In this document: one piece after another, positions 10,713 through 21,456 of the stretch | Layout: each line of letters starts with the position of its first letter | Numbering within the stretch: position 1 is the stretch's first letter | Assembly (NCBI RefSeq): GCF_036964665.1 | Contig: NZ_JBAMDA010000001.1 | Coordinates: 2,022,001 to 2,086,000 of the forward strand | From: Nitrobacter sp. NHB1 | Lineage (GTDB): Bacteria; Pseudomonadota; Alphaproteobacteria; Rhizobiales; Xanthobacteraceae | Direction: 5' to 3' | DNA length: 64,000 nt | Translations under genes and position numbers: made by a program | Notes under the pieces: model-generated | The model's database searches: none | Told to the model about the DNA's origin: nothing | Seen by the model: the letters and a program-made list of their open reading frames with translations, nothing else

Positions 10713-10760
10713 GAGGCATGATCCTCCGAAAACCGGAAGACCCCTTTTCGGGATCATGCC
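10713..10760. repeat. Family A palindromic element, diverged copy
   Basis: GAGGCATGATCCTCCGAAAA to CTTTTCGGGATCATGCCT forms the outer palindrome with a shortened centre. It ends exactly at the stop codon of the Bax-inhibitor-1 gene. Confidence 0.65.
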
Positions 10761-11575
10761 TATTCGCGCTGTCCGAGCAACTGCAGGAGTAGCGTGAACA
10801 GGTTGATGAAGTTCAGGTAGAGCGATAGCGCACCGGTAATCGCCGCGCGCTCCGCGATCTCGCCGCCCTGCGAGGCGTAGCCGTAGATGTAGTCGTTCTT
10901 CAGCCGCTGGGTGTCGTAGGCGGTGAGACCTGCGAACACCAGCACGCCGACGATCGACACCAAGAACTGCAGCATCGAGCTCGCCACGAAGATGTTGACG
11001 ACGCTCGCGATGATGACGCCGAACAGGCCCATGATCAGGAACGAGCCCATGCCGGTCATGTCGCGCTTGGTGGTGTAGCCATAGAGGCTCAGCGCGCCGA
11101 ACGAGGCCGCCGTGATGAAGAACACCCGCACGATCGAGGTGTGGGTGTACACCAGGAAGATCGACGACAGCGACACGCCCATCAGCGCCGAGAACGCCCA
11201 GAACAGCATTTGCGCGGTTGCAGGCTTCAGCCGGTTGATGCCAAACGAGATGGCGAAAACCATCGCCAGCGGTGCAAAAATGAACACCCACTTCAGCGGG
11301 CTGGCATACATCGTAAAGCCAAATGGCGTCAGGTATTGTCCACCCTTCAGGGCGAGCGAAGCACCCGTCGCCGACTTGGCTGCAAGGTTAGCGTCACCGG
11401 TCACGGCGAACATGTACACGCCGAGCGCGGCCAGGCCGGTGATAGCGAGACCGATCGACATGTAGTTGTAGATCTTGAGCATGTAGGCACGCAGACCGGC
11501 GTCGACGGCCGCGCGATCAACGCGCCCGGCGGTCCGGCCAAACGGAGAGGCATAGTTACGGTCTAAGTCCGACAT
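10760..11575 (-). CDS. Bax inhibitor-1/YccA family membrane protein
   Basis: A 271-residue polytopic membrane protein with seven hydrophobic segments, starting MSDLDRNYASPFGRTAG at 11575. In-frame Mets further upstream give longer N-termini without family character. Family marks are the conserved first spans (KIYNYMSIGLAITGLAALGVY), the middle GVSLSSIFLVYTHTSIVRVF, and the late LVFAGLTAYDTQRLKN whose Asp belongs to the di-aspartyl pH sensor of the TMBIM/BsYetJ fold. Characterised homologues act as calcium leak channels and interact with FtsH. A strong terminator follows. Confidence 0.93.
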   Translation of the reverse strand: MSDLDRNYASPFGRTAGRVDRAAVDAGLRAYMLKIYNYMSIGLAITGLAALGVYMFAVTGDANLAAKSATGASLALKGGQYLTPFGFTMYASPLKWVFIFAPLAMVFAISFGINRLKPATAQMLFWAFSALMGVSLSSIFLVYTHTSIVRVFFITAASFGALSLYGYTTKRDMTGMGSFLIMGLFGVIIASVVNIFVASSMLQFLVSIVGVLVFAGLTAYDTQRLKNDYIYGYASQGGEIAERAAITGALSLYLNFINLFTLLLQLLGQRE

Positions 11576-11896
11576 GGTCGAATTCCCGTGGTTGTCTGGC
11601 GCCGCAAAGGATTTACGCGCCAGTTCGAATCTGTCTCGGATGCCTTTGGCCTGCTGATATTGATTTTTGGTCATCAGGCCAGTATCCGACCCAAGCTGTA
11701 TGTGGGAAACTAGCACAATCGGCGCAAGCTTCCACGCGCGGCTGAATGTCGCCCTCCGGCGAGGGTATCGGCCCCATCCACGGCAGACCGATGCGCCAAA
11801 AGCGCCAAACCCGCAAGAGAATCCTTGATCCCGTCTCATGGCTGGAACCGTGGATACGGTCGCCGTGACGCATGCCACATATCGTCATTAATTTTG
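11576..11896. other. 321-bp intergenic region upstream of the Bax-inhibitor-1 gene
   Basis: No gene is recognised. On the minus strand the frame of the Bax-inhibitor gene stays open upstream through an in-frame Met near 11676 (MTKNQYQQAKGIRDRFELAR), but homologues start later. The region should contain that gene's promoter and the 3' end of the ABC permease transcript. Confidence 0.5.
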
Positions 11897-14440
11897 TCAT
11901 AAATTCCGCAATACCGAGGCCGGCTTCTGGTTGAGCGCCATCAGCGTGCCGGTCAGCCCCAGCGCGACCGTGACCAGCAGCGCGGCGGCCACCACCAGGA
12001 CCGCGCTGCCCGCCTGCCATTCGAAGCCGAGCGTCATCAGCCGCGTCACGATCAGCCACGCCGCGATGGAACCGGCGGCCACACCGAACACCGCGGTGGC
12101 CGCGCCGAGCATCAAGTATTCCAGCGTGTAGGCGCCGAGCAGCCGCAGCCGGGTGGCGCCGAGGGTTTTCAGGATCACCGCGTCGTAGACACGATGGCGA
12201 TGGCCGGCCGCCAGCGCGCCGCCGAGGACGAGAATCGCCGAAATCAGGGTAACGGAGCTGGCACCGCGGATCGCCAGCACCAGGTTGGTGACGACGGTCC
12301 CGATGGTTTCCATGGCCTCGCGGACCCGCACGCTCGTCACCATCGGGAAGGCGTCGGCGACGGCCTTGATGATGGCGGTATCTTTGGCAACGCTGTCATG
12401 TGTCTCGGTCAGGGTCGCGATATGGGTGTGCGGCGCGCCGCGAAAGGCGTTGGGCGAGAACACCAGCACGAAATTGATGCCGAGGCTCTGCCAGTCCACG
12501 CTGCGCATGTTGCTGATGGTGGCGGTGATGTCGCGGCCGAGCACATTCACCACGACGGTATCGCCGAGCTTAAGCCCGAGCCCGTCGGCGATCTTCTTCT
12601 CGAACGATACCAGCGGCGGCCCGTCATAGTCCGCTCCCCACCACTCGCCCTCGACCACCTTCGACCCCTTCGGCACCTCGCCGGTGTAGGTGAGGCCGCG
12701 ATCACTTTGCAGCACCCATGCGGCATCGTGGGAGGGTTTCAGGTCTTCGGCCCTGACGCCGCGCGCCGCGACCATGCGCCCGCGCAGCATCGGCACGTCC
12801 TCCACCTTTGCCTGCGGCGCCTGCTGCTTGAGGAATGCCGTGAACCGATCCGCCATCGAGGAGGGAATGTCGATGAAAAAAAACGACGGCGCGCGCTCCG
12901 GCAATGCCGCCAGGAACTGCCGCCGCAGATTGCCGTCGATCTGGGTGATCGTGACCAGCACGGCAAGCCCGAGACCGAGCGACAGCACCACCGACGGCGT
13001 CAGCGTTCCCGGACGATGAATGTTCGAGATCGCAAGCCGCACCATGGTGATCCGGGATCGCGGCAGCCGGCGCGCCAGCACCATCAGGGCGGAGGCGATG
13101 CCGCGCAACAACGCGAACACCATCGCCGACGCCGCCACGAACACCAAAGCCACGCGCTTGTCGTAGGAAAGGCCGATGGCGATCCCGGCCAGAAGCGCGA
13201 TCAGGAGCGCCATCCAGACCAGGTAGCGGGTCTGCGGCCGGTAGGCTTCATTTGCGACGGTATCGCGAAACAGCGCCGCGACCGGAATGTCATGGACCCG
13301 CGCCAGCGGCCAGATGCCGAACGCCAGCGCGGTCAACAGGCCATATACGGCCGATACCGCCAATGCCTCGGGGTGCAGCGCCGGGACCACCGGCAACGGC
13401 AGAAGATGGCCGAACGCGCCGACGATGATGAAGGGCAGCGCCGCGCCGACAACCAGACCGGCGAGTGAGCCGAGAGCGGCCAGCACCATGACCTGCGTCA
13501 GATAGATCGCAAACACATCGCGTCCGGTCGCGCCCAGCGCCTTGAACGATGCAATGACATCGCGGCGGCGGTCGATGTGGCTCTTGACCGCATTCCCGAC
13601 GCCGACGCCCCCCACCAGCAAGGCGGCGAGCCCGACCAGGGTCAGAAACTGCGTGAACCGCGAGATGGTCCGCTCGAGTTGCGGCGAGGCATTGTTGCGG
13701 CTCCGGATATCCCAGCCCGCCTCCGGCAGCGCCGCCCGCGCATCGTCGGCCAGCGCCGTCGCCGCCTTGTCGTCGGCACCGTCGCCGGCAAGCCGCACCC
13801 TGTAAGTCCAGCGCACCAGACTGCCGGGCTGCAGCAAGGCGGTGGCGCGCAAACCGTCGATGCTGACCAGAAAGCGCGGACCGAATCCAAGACGGCCGGC
13901 CAGCTTGTCGGGCTCGGCGTCGACCGCGCTGCGGATCGCGAAGGTGGCGCTGCCGATCGTAACACGATCGCCGACCTTGAGATCCAGCCGCGCCAGCAGG
14001 GTCGGATCGGCGGCCGCGCCGAATACCCCGTCACGTTCGGCGAGCAGACCGGCCATCGGGATGTTTGGCGCCAGCGTCAGCGCGCCGAGCATGGGATAGG
14101 CCCGATCCACCGCCTTGAGCTCGACCAGCGCCAGCTTGCCGTCCGGCGCGCGCGCCATCGCGCGCAGCGTCGCCGCCACCGAGACTGTTCCTCGCGCGCG
14201 CAGGAATGCGATCTCGTCCGGCTTCGCCTCGCGCTGAATCAACGAAAATGCGACATCGCCGCCAAGCAGCGTGCGGCCCTCACGCGCCAGGCCGTCCGAC
14301 AGGCTCGACGCCACGGAGCCGACGCCGGCAATCGCCATGACGCCGAGCGCGATGCAGGTGATGAAGACATAGAAGCCGCGCAGGCCGCTGCGCAGTTCGC
14401 GCAATGCCAGACGCAGGGGAAGGAAAGGCGCGCGACTCAT
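11897..14440 (-). CDS. FtsX-type ABC transporter permease (YbbP-like)
   Basis: An 847-residue inner-membrane permease of the MacB/FtsX superfamily. It has an N-terminal span (GFYVFITCIALGVMAIAGVG), a large periplasmic part, a central block of spans around residues 260-480, a second periplasmic domain, and three C-terminal spans (ASSVTLISAILVLGGALAAG, LGAATAVFGVAAGSIAAWLI, VLVVAAALLVTVALGLTG). This ten-span, two-FtsX-domain layout fits YbbP. Its ATPase partner lies immediately upstream, and the arylesterase is divergent, the same trio as ybbA-ybbP-tesA in enterobacteria. The substrate is unknown; an envelope lipid or lipoprotein role is inference. Confidence 0.9.
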   Translation of the reverse strand: MSRAPFLPLRLALRELRSGLRGFYVFITCIALGVMAIAGVGSVASSLSDGLAREGRTLLGGDVAFSLIQREAKPDEIAFLRARGTVSVAATLRAMARAPDGKLALVELKAVDRAYPMLGALTLAPNIPMAGLLAERDGVFGAAADPTLLARLDLKVGDRVTIGSATFAIRSAVDAEPDKLAGRLGFGPRFLVSIDGLRATALLQPGSLVRWTYRVRLAGDGADDKAATALADDARAALPEAGWDIRSRNNASPQLERTISRFTQFLTLVGLAALLVGGVGVGNAVKSHIDRRRDVIASFKALGATGRDVFAIYLTQVMVLAALGSLAGLVVGAALPFIIVGAFGHLLPLPVVPALHPEALAVSAVYGLLTALAFGIWPLARVHDIPVAALFRDTVANEAYRPQTRYLVWMALLIALLAGIAIGLSYDKRVALVFVAASAMVFALLRGIASALMVLARRLPRSRITMVRLAISNIHRPGTLTPSVVLSLGLGLAVLVTITQIDGNLRRQFLAALPERAPSFFFIDIPSSMADRFTAFLKQQAPQAKVEDVPMLRGRMVAARGVRAEDLKPSHDAAWVLQSDRGLTYTGEVPKGSKVVEGEWWGADYDGPPLVSFEKKIADGLGLKLGDTVVVNVLGRDITATISNMRSVDWQSLGINFVLVFSPNAFRGAPHTHIATLTETHDSVAKDTAIIKAVADAFPMVTSVRVREAMETIGTVVTNLVLAIRGASSVTLISAILVLGGALAAGHRHRVYDAVILKTLGATRLRLLGAYTLEYLMLGAATAVFGVAAGSIAAWLIVTRLMTLGFEWQAGSAVLVVAAALLVTVALGLTGTLMALNQKPASVLRNL

Positions 14441-14452
14441 CTTCGTCTACTT

Positions 14453-14583
14453 CGTCATTCCGGGGCGCGAACGAAGTTCGCGAACCCGGAATCCATGAAC
14501 ACAGACCGGGCGTATGGATTCCGGGTTCGTGGCCTTTCGGCCACGCCCCGGAATGACGGATGGTTTGCGGCCCGGAATGACGT
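14453..14583. repeat. Long inverted repeat between the ABC ATPase and permease genes (family F)
   Basis: CGTCATTCCGGGGCG at 14453 pairs with CGCCCCGGAATGACG ending at 14558. Inner arms GGATTCCGGGTTCG and CGAACCCGGAATCC also pair. A third partial copy, GGCCCGGAATGACG, follows to about 14573. The whole 150-bp gap within this two-gene unit is repeat. Confidence 0.8.
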
Positions 14584-14592
14584 AACGATAAC

Positions 14593-15315
14593 TCATCGAG
14601 CCGTCCCATCGATGCGTCCCGAGCGCAGCCGCACCACGCGGTCGCAGCGTTGCGCGAGCGCGATATCGTGCGTGACCAGCACCAGCGTCATGCCGCGCTC
14701 GGCATGTTTGGTGAACAGGAGATCGACGATCTGCTGACCGGTCGCCTCATCCAGATTGCCGGTCGGCTCGTCGGCGACGAGAATCGCGGGATCGGGCGCG
14801 AGCGCCCGCGCCAGCGCCACGCGCTGCTGCTCGCCGCCCGACAACTGCGCCGGATAATGATGCAGCCGCTCGCCGAGACCCACAGTCTCCAGTTCGCGCG
14901 CGGCGCGCTTTGAGGCGTCGGCAATGCCTGCGAGTTCGAGCGGCACCGCGACGTTCTCCAGCGCCGTCATGGTCGGAATCAGATGAAAGGACTGGAACAC
15001 GATGCCGACGTGACGGCCGCGAAATCGCGCCAGACCGTCTTCGTCGAGAGCATTGAAAGCGGTGCCGTCGACCACTACCTCTCCGCTGTCGGGACGCTCC
15101 AGCCCCGCCATCACCATGAGCAGCGTGGATTTTCCCGACCCCGACGGGCCGATCAGACCGACGGCTTCGGCGCGGGCAATACGGAGATCGATGTCCTTGA
15201 GGATGTGGACCCGAGCCGCGCCGCTGCCGAGCGAGAGGTTGACATTGGAGATGGCGATGGTGTCCGGAATTTCGGAATAACCGGCCGGTGACGAGCGTTC
15301 GATGAGACTATCCAT
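14593..15315 (-). CDS. ABC transporter ATP-binding protein (YbbA/LolD-like)
   Basis: A 240-residue ATPase from the ATG at 15315; the longer frame reaching 15756 runs opposite the esterase gene and is not used. Walker A is GPSGSGKST (residues 56-64). The Q-loop region [17 protein letters not shown] has the LolD/MacB look. The signature is [15 protein letters not shown], Walker B is [16 protein letters not shown], and the switch His is in [16 protein letters not shown]. It energises the permease encoded downstream, from which it is separated by an inverted-repeat element. It is divergent from the arylesterase gene with only 43 bp between the chosen starts, so the promoters must overlap coding or each other. 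Confidence 0.94.
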   Translation of the reverse strand: MDSLIERSSPAGYSEIPDTIAISNVNLSLGSGAARVHILKDIDLRIARAEAVGLIGPSGSGKSTLLMVMAGLERPDSGEVVVDGTAFNALDEDGLARFRGRHVGIVFQSFHLIPTMTALENVAVPLELAGIADASKRAARELETVGLGERLHHYPAQLSGGEQQRVALARALAPDPAILVADEPTGNLDEATGQQIVDLLFTKHAERGMTLVLVTHDIALAQRCDRVVRLRSGRIDGTAR

Positions 15316-15358
15316 GCAAATGTCATATGGCACTTTTTTTGCGGCGGTCGAGAGGTTG

Positions 15359-15997
15359 ATGCGCACGTTCGCGTGGCTGCTGCTTGGCGCGGGCATCGCC
15401 ATGGCAGTGCCGGCACAGGCGGCCGATGGCCCCGTCAAGATCGTCGTGCTCGGCGACTCCTTGAGCGCCGGACTCGGACTTCCGGCCGCCGACGCATTCC
15501 CGGCACAACTGGAAAAGGCCTTGAAAGACAAAGGCCTGAACGTGGCGATCGACAATGCTGGCGTCTCCGGCGACACCGCGTCCGGCGGTCTCGGCCGGCT
15601 CGACTGGTCGGTGCCTGCCGGCACGCAGGGCGTGATCCTCGAACTGGGCGCAAACGATGCCCTGCGCGGCATCGATCCCAAGGTGACGCGCGCCGCACTG
15701 GAAGAAATCCTGAAGCGGCTGAAGGCCCGCGATGTCGCGGTCCTGCTGTGCGGCATGATCGCGCCGCCGAATTACGGGGCCGAGTATGTCTCTCAGTTCA
15801 ATGCGATCTTTCCCGATCTCGCGAAGACCTACGACGTGCCGCTTTATCCGTTCTTCCTCGACGGCGTCGCGGCGAATACAAGGCTCAATCAGGCCGACGG
15901 AATGCATCCGACCGCCGCCGGCATAGCGGTGATCGTCGGCCGTATCCTGCCCACGGTTGAAGCCTTTCTCAGCGCCATCCATGCGCCGAAGGGTTGA
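15359..15997 (+). CDS. GDSL/SGNH arylesterase, TesA-like (periplasmic)
   Basis: A 212-residue secreted hydrolase from MRTFAWLLLGAGIAMAVPAQ, a signal peptide with cleavage expected after AQA-A near residue 22. The GDS nucleophile is Ser34 in VVLGDSLSAGLGLPA. The oxyanion Asn lies in LGANDALRG and the catalytic Asp-His pair in DGMHPTAAG near residues 180-183. Relatives are arylesterases and TesA thioesterase/lysophospholipase I. The ATG at 15302 would place an odd stretch before the signal peptide. Divergent ABC genes complete the ybbA-ybbP-tesA arrangement. Confidence 0.93.
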   Translation: MRTFAWLLLGAGIAMAVPAQAADGPVKIVVLGDSLSAGLGLPAADAFPAQLEKALKDKGLNVAIDNAGVSGDTASGGLGRLDWSVPAGTQGVILELGANDALRGIDPKVTRAALEEILKRLKARDVAVLLCGMIAPPNYGAEYVSQFNAIFPDLAKTYDVPLYPFFLDGVAANTRLNQADGMHPTAAGIAVIVGRILPTVEAFLSAIHAPKG

Positions 15998-16155
15998 GAA
16001 AGAGCATACGTTACACCGCACCCACGCCTCGCCCTTGCACCGTCACATAACTACGATAAAAACGGATATCGGTGATTCGTCACCGGATTGATTTCGAGGC
16101 TCGATTTTCGCCGAGCCACTTTTCGGGGGCGAGCCTAAGCATCGAGGGTTTTGCG

Positions 16156-16692
16156 ATGCCGCGTTTGTTCACCGGGCTGGAGATTCCGCCCGATATCGGC
16201 CAGACGCTGTCGAGTTTACGCGGCGGCCTGCCGGGCGCCCGCTGGATCGATCCCGAAAACTACCACCTCACGCTCCGCTTCATCGGCGATATCGACGGCG
16301 CCTCCGCCAACGAGATCGCGTCGATGCTGTTCCGGGTCAACCGCAAGCCGTTCGAGGTGACGCTGCGGGGACTGTCGAGTTTCGGCGGCAAGAAACCGCG
16401 CGCCGTCGTCGCCTCAGTGGAGCCGAGCAGCCCGCTGGTCGAATTGCAGGGCGAGCTCGAACGGCTGATGCGGCGCTGCGGACTCGATCCCGAGGGCCGC
16501 AAGTTCACGCCCCACGTCACGCTGGCGCGCTTGCGCGATGCGTCCAACCAGGACGTCGCGGATTATCTGTCGGTGCGCGGCTATTTCCCGGCCAGGGCGT
16601 TCACCGCCGAGCGATTCGTGCTGTTCTCCTCGCGCGCGTCGGTCGGCGGCGGCCCCTACGTGGTCGAGGACTCCTACGCGCTCAGCGCGTGA
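16156..16692 (+). CDS. thpR: RNA 2',3'-cyclic phosphodiesterase ThpR (2H family)
   Basis: A 178-residue member of the 2H phosphoesterase family, long annotated as 2'-5' RNA ligase; characterised members hydrolyse 2',3'-cyclic phosphate RNA ends. The two catalytic motifs are HLTLRFIGD (His37) and HVTLARL (His120). The start is the ATG at 16156 (MPRLFTGLEIPPDIGQTLSS). The upstream ATG at 16072 adds 28 residues with no family character. It stands between the esterase and zapE, both on the same strand. Confidence 0.93.
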   Translation: MPRLFTGLEIPPDIGQTLSSLRGGLPGARWIDPENYHLTLRFIGDIDGASANEIASMLFRVNRKPFEVTLRGLSSFGGKKPRAVVASVEPSSPLVELQGELERLMRRCGLDPEGRKFTPHVTLARLRDASNQDVADYLSVRGYFPARAFTAERFVLFSSRASVGGGPYVVEDSYALSA

Positions 16693-16765
16693 TCGCCCGA
16701 TCTGCACAGATCTTCAACCAATTCACGGCTTGCATTTCGGCGCGTATGGGACCGTAAGGTATTCG

Positions 16766-17950
16766 ATGCATTCGGCCTCGCCGCCCTCGTTCCGCGAACA
16801 CTATCAGGCCCTCGTCGCGTCAGGCGCGATCGAGGCGGACCCTGCGCAGGCGCAAGCGGTGGAAGCTCTCGCCACGCTGGACGAGCGGCTCACGGCCTAC
16901 AAGCCGGCGGGCAAAGGCGGCTTTCTCGACAAGCTGTTCCATTCCGACGACGAACCTGCCCCGAAGGGACTTTATATCTACGGCGAGGTCGGACGCGGCA
17001 AGACCATGCTGATGGACCTGTTCTTCCAGGAGAGTCCGGTCGCGCACAAACGCCGTGTTCACTTCCACGAGTTCATGGCCGACGTTCACGAACGCATCTA
17101 CGCCTTCCGCCAGACCATCGCACGCGGCGAGATGGCGGACGCCGACGTCATTCACCTCACCGCGATCTCGATTTTCGAGGAAGCGTGGCTTTTGTGCTTC
17201 GACGAATTCCATGTCACCGACATCGCCGATGCCATGATCCTCGGCCGCTTGTTCGCGCGGCTGTTCGAACTTGGCACGGTCGTGGTGGCGACATCCAACG
17301 TCCCGCCCGAACACCTCTATGAGGGTGGCCTCAACCGCGTACTGTTCCTGCCGTTCATCGCACAGATCGAGGAGCGCATGGACGTGCTGCGTCTCGATGC
17401 CCGCACCGACTTCCGCATGGAAAAGCTCGCCGGCGTCACGATGTGGCTGACACCCGCCGACGCTGCCGCCGAAACGGCGCTCGACAAGGCCTGGGCGCTC
17501 ATGACCGGCGGTGCGCCCTGCAGGCCGCGCGACATCGCGATCAAGGGCCGCATCCTGCATGTGCCATGCTCGGCCCACGGCGTCGCCCGGTTTTCCTTTG
17601 CCGAACTCTGCGAGGAGCCGCTTGCGGCTTCCGACTACTTACGGCTCGCGCACGACTATCACACGCTTATGATCGACCGCATCCCGGTGATGGACTACGC
17701 CGACCGCAACGCCGCCAAGCGATTCATCGCCTTGATCGACACGCTCTATGACACCGGCGTGAAACTGATGGCGTCGAGCGATACCGATCCGCTGTCGCTC
17801 TATCGCGCCACCGACGGCTATGAGGCGAACGAATTCAAGCGCACCTCCTCGCGTCTGATCGAGATGGGCTCGGAATCCTATCTGGCGCAGGCCCACGGCC
17901 GCAGCGATTCCGCCGCCAGCGGAGCGGCCACCGGATTGGTGGAAACGTGA
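16766..17950 (+). CDS. zapE: Cell division ATPase ZapE (AFG1-like)
   Basis: A 394-residue AFG1-type ATPase; in E. coli ZapE acts at the Z-ring during late constriction, and mitochondrial Afg1 helps turn over respiratory subunits. Walker A is GEVGRGKTMLMDLF (about 72-85) and Walker B LLCFDEFHVTDIADA (about 141-155). Sensor-like TSNVPPEHLYEGGLNR and the late FAELCEEPLAASDYL are also typical. The start is the ATG at 16766 (MHSASPPSFREHYQALV). The longer open frame from 16538 overlaps thpR. It lies upstream of the TCA block. Confidence 0.94.
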   Translation: MHSASPPSFREHYQALVASGAIEADPAQAQAVEALATLDERLTAYKPAGKGGFLDKLFHSDDEPAPKGLYIYGEVGRGKTMLMDLFFQESPVAHKRRVHFHEFMADVHERIYAFRQTIARGEMADADVIHLTAISIFEEAWLLCFDEFHVTDIADAMILGRLFARLFELGTVVVATSNVPPEHLYEGGLNRVLFLPFIAQIEERMDVLRLDARTDFRMEKLAGVTMWLTPADAAAETALDKAWALMTGGAPCRPRDIAIKGRILHVPCSAHGVARFSFAELCEEPLAASDYLRLAHDYHTLMIDRIPVMDYADRNAAKRFIALIDTLYDTGVKLMASSDTDPLSLYRATDGYEANEFKRTSSRLIEMGSESYLAQAHGRSDSAASGAATGLVET

Positions 17951-18015
17951 CATTGATTCCGTCATTGCGAGGTCGAAATCCGGGTATGGAACGAATGCAC
18001 GTTGCGGCGACTTGA

Positions 18016-19065
<1,050 letters not shown>

Positions 19066-19093
19066 CATTTCCGAAATAGGACTTTCATCGATC

Positions 19094-19177
19094 CGTCATT
19101 GCGAGGAGCGACGCGACGAAGCAATCCAGTTCTTAATTTTGTGGTTTCTGGATTGCTTCGCTACGCTCGCACTGACG
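19094..19177. repeat. Inverted repeat between mdh and sucC (family E)
   Basis: CGTCATTGCGAGGAGCGACG at 19094 is the imperfect complement of GCTACGCTCGCACTGACG ending at 19177; GAAGCAATCCAG and CTGGATTGCTTC pair perfectly inside. A partial copy (CGTCATTGCGAGGTCG) lies at about 17959, before mdh. The element stays transcribed within the operon. Confidence 0.8.
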
Positions 19178-19194
19178 CCATAAGGGGCATCCAG

Positions 19195-20388
19195 ATGAAC
19201 ATCCACGAATATCAGGCCAAGGCGTTGCTGCGCGAATTTGGCGTGCCGGTCTCGCGCGGGGTCCCGGTGCTGAAGGCATCGGAAGCCGAGGCCGCGGCGG
19301 AAACGTTGGGCGGCCCGGTCTGGGTGGTGAAAAGCCAGATTCACGCGGGCGGCCGCGGCAAGGGCAAGTTCAAGGAAGCCTCCGCCGGCGACAAGGGCGG
19401 CGTCCGCCTCGCCAAATCGATCGACGAGGTGAAGCAGTTCGCCAGCCAGATGCTCGGCGCGACGCTGGTCACGGTGCAGACCGGCCCCGCCGGCAAGCAG
19501 GTCAACCGCCTCTACATCGAGGAAGGCTCCGACATCGACAAGGAGTTCTATCTCTCCGCGCTGGTCGACCGCGAAACCTCAAGGGTCGCGTTCGTGGTCT
19601 CCACCGAGGGCGGGGTGAACATCGAGGACGTCGCCCACACCACGCCTGAGAAAATCGTGAGCTTCTCGGTCGATCCCGCCACCGGCGTGATGAGCCACCA
19701 CGGCCGCACTGTCGCCAAGGCGCTGGGACTGCGCGGCGATCTCGGCAAGCAGGCGGAGAAGCTGGTCGCGCAGCTCTACAACGCCTTCATCGCCAAGGAC
19801 ATGGCGATGCTGGAGATCAATCCGCTGGTCGTCACCAGGCAGGGCGAACTGCGCGTGCTCGACGCCAAGGTGTCGTTCGACGACAACGCGCTATACCGCC
19901 ATCCCGACGCGGTGGCGCTACGCGACGAGAGCGAGGAGGACGCCAAGGAAATCGAGGCGTCGAGGTTCGATCTGAGCTACGTCGCGCTCGACGGCCAGAT
20001 CGGCTGCATGGTCAACGGCGCCGGCCTTGCCATGGCGACCATGGACATCATCAAGCTCTACGGCATGGCGCCTGCGAACTTTCTCGATGTCGGCGGCGGC
20101 GCCACCAAGGACAAGGTCGCAGCCGCCTTCAAGATCATCACCGCCGATCCGAACGTGAAGGGCATTCTGGTCAACATTTTCGGCGGCATCATGAAATGCG
20201 ACGTCATTGCCGAGGGCGTCGTCGCCGCCGTGAAGCAGGTCGGCCTCAATGTCCCGCTGGTGGTTCGTCTCGAAGGCACCAACGTCGATGCCGGCAAAAA
20301 GATCATCCGCGAATCCGGCCTCAACGTGCTACCCGCCGACGATCTCGACGACGCCGCACAGAAGATTGTCAAGGCCGTGAGGGGCTAA
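19195..20388 (+). CDS. sucC: Succinyl-CoA synthetase, beta subunit
   Basis: The ATP-grasp subunit of succinyl-CoA synthetase, which makes succinate and a nucleoside triphosphate from succinyl-CoA; it pairs with SucD. The product is 397 residues from [20 protein letters not shown]. The ATP-grasp region has [19 protein letters not shown], and the C-terminal ligase domain has [17 protein letters not shown] and [15 protein letters not shown]. An upstream in-frame Met at 19099 lies within a repeat element and is not used. sucD follows 48 bp later. Confidence 0.97.
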   Translation: MNIHEYQAKALLREFGVPVSRGVPVLKASEAEAAAETLGGPVWVVKSQIHAGGRGKGKFKEASAGDKGGVRLAKSIDEVKQFASQMLGATLVTVQTGPAGKQVNRLYIEEGSDIDKEFYLSALVDRETSRVAFVVSTEGGVNIEDVAHTTPEKIVSFSVDPATGVMSHHGRTVAKALGLRGDLGKQAEKLVAQLYNAFIAKDMAMLEINPLVVTRQGELRVLDAKVSFDDNALYRHPDAVALRDESEEDAKEIEASRFDLSYVALDGQIGCMVNGAGLAMATMDIIKLYGMAPANFLDVGGGATKDKVAAAFKIITADPNVKGILVNIFGGIMKCDVIAEGVVAAVKQVGLNVPLVVRLEGTNVDAGKKIIRESGLNVLPADDLDDAAQKIVKAVRG

Positions 20389-20436
20389 GGCTCTCCGCTC
20401 GTCCTCCAAAGACCGTTTCGTGAAAGCGATCCCAGC

Positions 20437-21321
20437 ATGTCCATTCTGATCGATAAGAACACCAGGGTCATCTGCCAGGGCTTTACCGGCAAGAACGGCA
20501 CGTTTCACTCCGAGGCCGCCATCGCCTACGGCACCAAGATGGTCGGCGGCACCTCGCCGGGCAAGGGCGGCATCAAGCACCTCGACCTGCCGGTGTTCGA
20601 CACCGTCCGCGAAGCGCGCGAGGCGACAGGCGCCGACGCCAGCGTGATCTACGTACCGCCGCCGGGTGCGGCGGACGCGATCTGCGAGGCGATCGACGCC
20701 GAAATCCCGTTGATCGTCTGCATCACCGAGGGCATTCCGGTGCTGGACATGGTGCGCGTCAGGCGCGCGCTGTCGGAATCGAAATCGCGGCTGATCGGAC
20801 CGAATTGCCCGGGCGTCGTGACGGCCGGACAATGCAAGATCGGCATCATGCCCGCGAACATCTTCAAGCCGGGCAATGTCGGCATCGTCTCCCGCTCGGG
20901 CACGCTGACCTATGAGGCGGTATTCCAGACCAGCCAGGAAGGCCTCGGTCAGACCACGGCGGTCGGCATCGGCGGCGACCCCGTCAAGGGCACCGAATTC
21001 ATCGATATTCTGGAAATTTTCCTGGCCGACCCCAAGACCAGCTCGATCGTGATGATCGGCGAGATCGGCGGTTCGGCCGAGGAAGACGCCGCCCAGTTCC
21101 TGATCGACGAGGCCAGGCGCGGCCGCAACAAGCCCGTGGTCGGCTTTATCGCCGGCGTCACCGCGCCTCCCGGCCGCCGCATGGGCCATGCCGGCGCGAT
21201 CATTTCCGGCGGCAAGGGCGATGCCGCATCCAAGACCGCAGCCATGGAAGCGGCCGGCATCAGCGTCTCTCCGTCTCCGGCGCGGCTCGGAAAGACTCTT
21301 GTCGAAAAATTGAAGTCATGA
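20437..21321 (+). CDS. sucD: Succinyl-CoA synthetase, alpha subunit
   Basis: The CoA-binding, phospho-histidine subunit of succinyl-CoA synthetase; 294 residues. [20 protein letters not shown] is the standard N-terminus. The CoA-binding fold covers the first 130 residues ([20 protein letters not shown]). [10 protein letters not shown] is the ligase motif, and the phosphorylated His lies in [16 protein letters not shown] near residue 250. It is followed after 135 bp by sucA. Confidence 0.97.
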   Translation: MSILIDKNTRVICQGFTGKNGTFHSEAAIAYGTKMVGGTSPGKGGIKHLDLPVFDTVREAREATGADASVIYVPPPGAADAICEAIDAEIPLIVCITEGIPVLDMVRVRRALSESKSRLIGPNCPGVVTAGQCKIGIMPANIFKPGNVGIVSRSGTLTYEAVFQTSQEGLGQTTAVGIGGDPVKGTEFIDILEIFLADPKTSSIVMIGEIGGSAEEDAAQFLIDEARRGRNKPVVGFIAGVTAPPGRRMGHAGAIISGGKGDAASKTAAMEAAGISVSPSPARLGKTLVEKLKS

Positions 21322-21456
21322 TTCAAACTTTGGTTCTTTTCGGCGCGAAGTTTCGCCCCAAATAAGGTAAAAAGTTCGAATTCGCGCTGATCCCGGCCCG
21401 GAATCGGCGGACGCGCCGTCTGTTACGCGCAAGGCCAAAATTCGTCAGGACGCGAT

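Larger units (their letters stand above)
10379..10759. other. 381-bp intergenic region with repeats and a terminator
   Basis: It holds the perfect inverted repeat at 10481-10528, the terminator at 10658-10683 and a family A element at 10713-10760. Open frames here are short and look like repeat translations. No gene is recognised. Confidence 0.6.

Noticed and set aside
12194-13468. 424-codon open frame on the plus strand
   Set aside because: It is antisense to the FtsX-type permease, is extremely His/Arg/Gly-rich, and has no recognisable domain. The GC-rich third positions of the real gene create long shadow frames.
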